Assembly: GCA_009192285.1 (NCBI GenBank)
Contig: WBVU01000005.1
Span: 2,002,731-2,066,730 of the forward strand
Direction: 5' to 3'
Source: Morchella semilibera
Lineage: Eukaryota > Ascomycota > Pezizomycetes > Pezizales > Morchellaceae
DNA length: 64,000 nt
This document shows, in pieces, positions 60,824 to 64,000 of the stretch (its first letter is position 1; every line of letters begins with the position of its first letter). Below the pieces are notes generated by a model. The model was not told the DNA's origin, did not search any database, and saw only the letters and a list, made by a program, of their open reading frames with translations. The translations under genes and the position numbers were made by a program.

Positions 60824-63346
60824 GAAGGGTGTTATACGATATTTCAAGGCCCAATTTAGCATTATGGCCGTGGACGGATGTCATCGCATCATCGCTATAG
60901 TCGAAATAGAGCGGGGAAACGAAGTGGAAGTGCTTCAGGTGGGCGCCCTGTATTAATATCCGCCTATTTCTTTTTTTCTTCCTTTGCTCTTTCTTAACTT
61001 TGAGTTTGCTTTTTCTACTTTTCTTTTCAAAATGTTGTCTCCAGTTATTGGCGTTTGGGACGAGCTTCGTTTCCCTCTCTCGTGCTTGCTTTTTTTCCTT
61101 CCCACTTTTCTTTTGAAGATGGATATGATAGTATGGTGTTTGGATGCTAGGGTAAGGTGGACAGTGCTATCTTTACCTTCGGTACAGAGCTGGGGATGGG
61201 CGAATTAGAGTAGTGGGATGTAGCATATTCCTCTCAAGCTCGGGTGCGCAGTGCACGAGTTGAACGACATTGAATTGAATAAGGCAATGGAAATATCAAG
61301 GGCTGGTTGGCTGAGGCACAATACTTTCAGATATATCAGAGTTGTGGCCTAACGTACTAAGTTACCACTCTACAACAGGACATTTCTTTCTCTTTGGATC
61401 AGGCGCCCAGTAACCGGCGCAGCCTTTCATAGCGTACTAATACATGGTCCATCGGCAGTACCTGCTGTCTCTATCAGTTTAGAATAAGCTTATTAGAGTT
61501 GAGCTGTACGGCAACGTCATGGCGGGATGGATTCCGCCTCAACTCAGGTCAGGTCGAGATACGCGATGTGCGTCTAGAACTGCTTTTTGGCAAATTCTCC
61601 CTTAACCTTCTTCTCTACACCGTACTCTACTAAAAACGGCAGACAAGATCATTCTCGACGCCGATCCAGCGTCTCACAAACCTCGTAGCGGCGTTAAAAG
61701 AAGAAGAAACGATAGCTCCGAATAGCTGGAATCCGAGTACCCCAATAGAGTGGCTGCAGCCATTAACTAGAATATCCCCGCCTTGCGCCTCCACATCCCA
61801 TATTTTGTGGTAGCGCAGAGGTTCTACGGCCAGTTTGAAACCCGAGAAACCAGGCTTTGCGTCTCCGCCTCCGCCGTCATACGGTCTAGTGGTTCGGCCC
61901 GGGCACCAATGATCATTGACCATCAATCAAATCAAGCCTCACAAACCAAACTGGTCTCAACTGATCCCCGCCGAAAAATTCCCAATTTGTCTGACGTTGT
62001 AGGTTTTGTGGGGGGGAGGGGGGGAGTGTGAATTGAGCCTGATTTGAAATCGCATTTCCCACATCCAGTCTTTGCTTTTCCCTGGAAGCAAAGCAAAACA
62101 AGAGTTGTTTGGTTTGGTTTGATAATGATACCAGGATGCGACGAACGATAATGGACACCGTGGCCCAAAACTTCTTCCTTCGCTGTTAAGTTCTTTTTTT
62201 GGTCCTTACCCCCAGTAGCAGGCCCCATGGGAGGAGAGTGCCCGTTGTTCAACTGAACTGCTGGCCAGCCAGCAAGCCAGCAGTGAATGATGGGCATTTC
62301 GCTTGACATGTCATTGAGACAGAGGTGCGGGTTAGCGGGTCTCTGATACTCTACATCGACCCAGACAGACCTAACCGATAACTGTGCATCGATTGAATGA
62401 TAGGAATCGGCGTGTAGCTTCCTTGGAATTGAAACTCCCTCACTCATGAATAGGTGCATAAGGAGGAGGGTTCAATGGCCAGCAAGGTCTCGTGAGGTCT
62501 TTTAATGGGTCGGCTTACTAGTACTACGTCACAGCCCTAACCCTTGTGGTGGCTGGTAACTTACGCATCACTTGGAAAAGGTGTGTACCTATCATCTAGA
62601 CTGTATGGGCAGGAGGGAATGATTTCACTTGGACAGCCCCAAAATCGGGACCAGGTAATAATAGCAAGCTGCACCATGTAATGATTGGGTGGGCGTGGGA
62701 CCTTCTTCGTGATAGCCCTGTGGTGGAGATTGGGGGAAAGAAAAGAAAAGGAGAAAAACACCCCAATCAACCAATATCTATGCACGCCGAAAAAAATAAC
62801 TGGCGAGTAAGGGGTGTTGGGATAATCTACGTACCGAGAGAAAGATACCGACGGAATCGCAACCAGACCATTGTAACCGGCATGCATCACTGAAGTGTGG
62901 GTGATGTGGTATGTTTTGTATCCTATGTAAATCCCCGCAGCAGAGAAGCGACGTCTCGGACCGAGAAGGAAATTATGGTAATAGCTACCTGGATATTTTT
63001 TTTATTCCTTTTTTCATGACCAGGCCGCCCAGTGTCGGCGTACTGGTGTCTTTCTTCACGATACCATTACTTCTGTACTGTAATTCATATCATCACTCGT
63101 CGTCATCTAATGTTCCCTGTAGGAAGAACGTCGATAAACGAGAAGGATATATATACCGCGTTTTGAATTGTTAACCCGCTATACCCACAAAGGAAATACA
63201 AACCCAGAATTACTCCATACTAGTAATATTACCAACTCTTCGTAAAGCTTCACCGTGAACTCAGTTGTGTTATTTTTTCTCTTCCTTCTACTCCATGGAC
63301 CTCAGGACCTGAAGGCAATAGATGGATATCGTATTTTAGATTATCT
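60824..63346. other. Intergenic region DER1 to the right-edge gene
   Basis: About 2.5 kb with no recognisable gene. A T-rich stretch after DER1 (60970-61110) is probably its 3' region. Several 60-175-codon frames on the minus strand at 61630-62890 have no domain, and I read them as chance. Confidence 0.5.
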
Positions 63347-64000
63347 TTAAGGCCGTGACGGAGGTGATCCTGATATTGCCGGTGGGTTCGGGGTGGATAA
63401 CTCGAGTAGCTGTTGTATGTGGGATTCTATCACGAGATTGTCCAAGCCGGTAATGTCAAGATTTGACAGGTCCACGTCATCCATAACTAGGTCGTCGTCG
63501 GTCAATAAATCGGCCGCGTCCAACCAAGAGATCCCACCACCACAACTAGTCTCTGGCGCTATCCCAGACATAGCAGAGCCCGCAGCAACAATGGGCGGTC
63601 CCTGAGTAAAGGCATTCCAGACCCTCCCTTCATCATCACCGCGCTCCTCCTCGTGCTCCCCCTCCCCCCAGTGCTCCTTTGCCCCCTGTACCCCCACACC
63701 GCCCCCCACATCTGTGTATAAATCAGCCAGATCTACTGGCCCGCCAAACCCCGTAAATGGGTTATTTCCTGTAAGTTCAGAGTCGAATATCGATTTCTCC
63801 AAGCCGAAAACAGGTGCGCCGTTGAATAACGAATTTTTCACGACATTGTATGGCACTTCTTCTGCAGGAGCGGGTAGAGCGGGTAGAGACCAGCGGGACA
63901 TATCTGGCAATAGTAGCAATGGTTTAGGTGCTTCGCTGTTGAGGGAAACTGAGTAAGGGCTCATACACGAGTTGAGCTCGGTTACGTCTCCATATTTGCC
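63347..64000 (-). CDS. C-terminal part of an unidentified acidic protein (runs off the window)
   Basis: The frame is open from the window edge to a TAA at 63347-63349, so the 5' end lies outside. The visible 217 residues contain ELNSCMSPYSVSLNSEAPKP, FNGAPVFGLEKSIFDSEL and NNPFTGFGGPVDLADLYTDV. A strongly acidic C-terminal stretch (ISWLDAADLLTDDDLVMDDV, then DLSNLDITGLDNLVIES) has alternating Asp/Leu as in transcriptional activation domains. No catalytic motif is visible. A transcription factor is a reasonable guess but is inference from composition only. Confidence 0.6.
   Translation of the reverse strand, partial: GKYGDVTELNSCMSPYSVSLNSEAPKPLLLLPDMSRWSLPALPAPAEEVPYNVVKNSLFNGAPVFGLEKSIFDSELTGNNPFTGFGGPVDLADLYTDVGGGVGVQGAKEHWGEGEHEEERGDDEGRVWNAFTQGPPIVAAGSAMSGIAPETSCGGGISWLDAADLLTDDDLVMDDVDLSNLDITGLDNLVIESHIQQLLELSTPNPPAISGSPPSRP

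Overview
The window is nuclear DNA of a filamentous ascomycete (Pezizomycotina). Genes carry many short GT-AG introns of roughly 50-250 nt with tails such as TACAG and TATAG. The protein set is typically fungal (Tup1/RCO-1, Azf1-type zinc finger, Mmm1, Loc1, Flx1, a Pfk26-type kinase with a degenerate phosphatase site). An early-diverging lineage such as Pezizomycetes would fit the low gene density and long intergenic tracts, but that placement is inference.

Layout. 1-2508: promoter/leader DNA. 2509-5244 (+): TUP1 corepressor. 5245-10500: long low-complexity gap. 10501-12786 (+): Azf1-like C2H2 transcription factor. 12787-16469: gap. 16470-18073 (-): FLX1-type mitochondrial carrier. 18945-19192 (-): candidate 41-aa gene. 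19582-20753 (+): MMM1. 21379-24310 (-): CBP80. 24713-25207 (+): URM1. 25962-28689 (-): MAU2/SCC4. 29857-31283 (+): alpha/beta hydrolase. 32623-33371 (-): LOC1. 33936-34007 (+): initiator tRNA-Met. 34008-39530: gene-poor, with a possible relic. 39531-41091 (-): GSK3. 41092-46879: gap. 46880-48707 (-): TOM40. 49723-51860 (+): PFK26-like kinase with an apparent one-base frameshift in its P-loop. 51861-58011: about 6 kb without genes, holding two inverted-repeat elements and a palindrome. 58012-58641 (-): centromeric histone CENP-A. 60007-60823 (+): Derlin. 63347-64000 (-): 3' end of an unidentified acidic protein.

The genes are housekeeping and regulatory: transcription (Tup1, Azf1-like), RNA and translation (CBP80, Loc1, Urm1, tRNA-iMet), mitochondria (Flx1, Mmm1, Tom40), chromosome biology (Mau2, CENP-A), signalling and metabolism (GSK3, Pfk26) and ER quality control (Derlin). 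They do not form a biosynthetic cluster, and no retroelement or virus-like coding region was recognised. The most notable points are an enlarged glycine-rich loop 1 in CENP-A, stop-free introns divisible by three in CENP-A and GSK3, two GC-AG introns, a P-loop frameshift in the Pfk26-like gene, two intergenic inverted-repeat elements, and a striking excess of the palindromic octamer TACATGTA in non-coding DNA.
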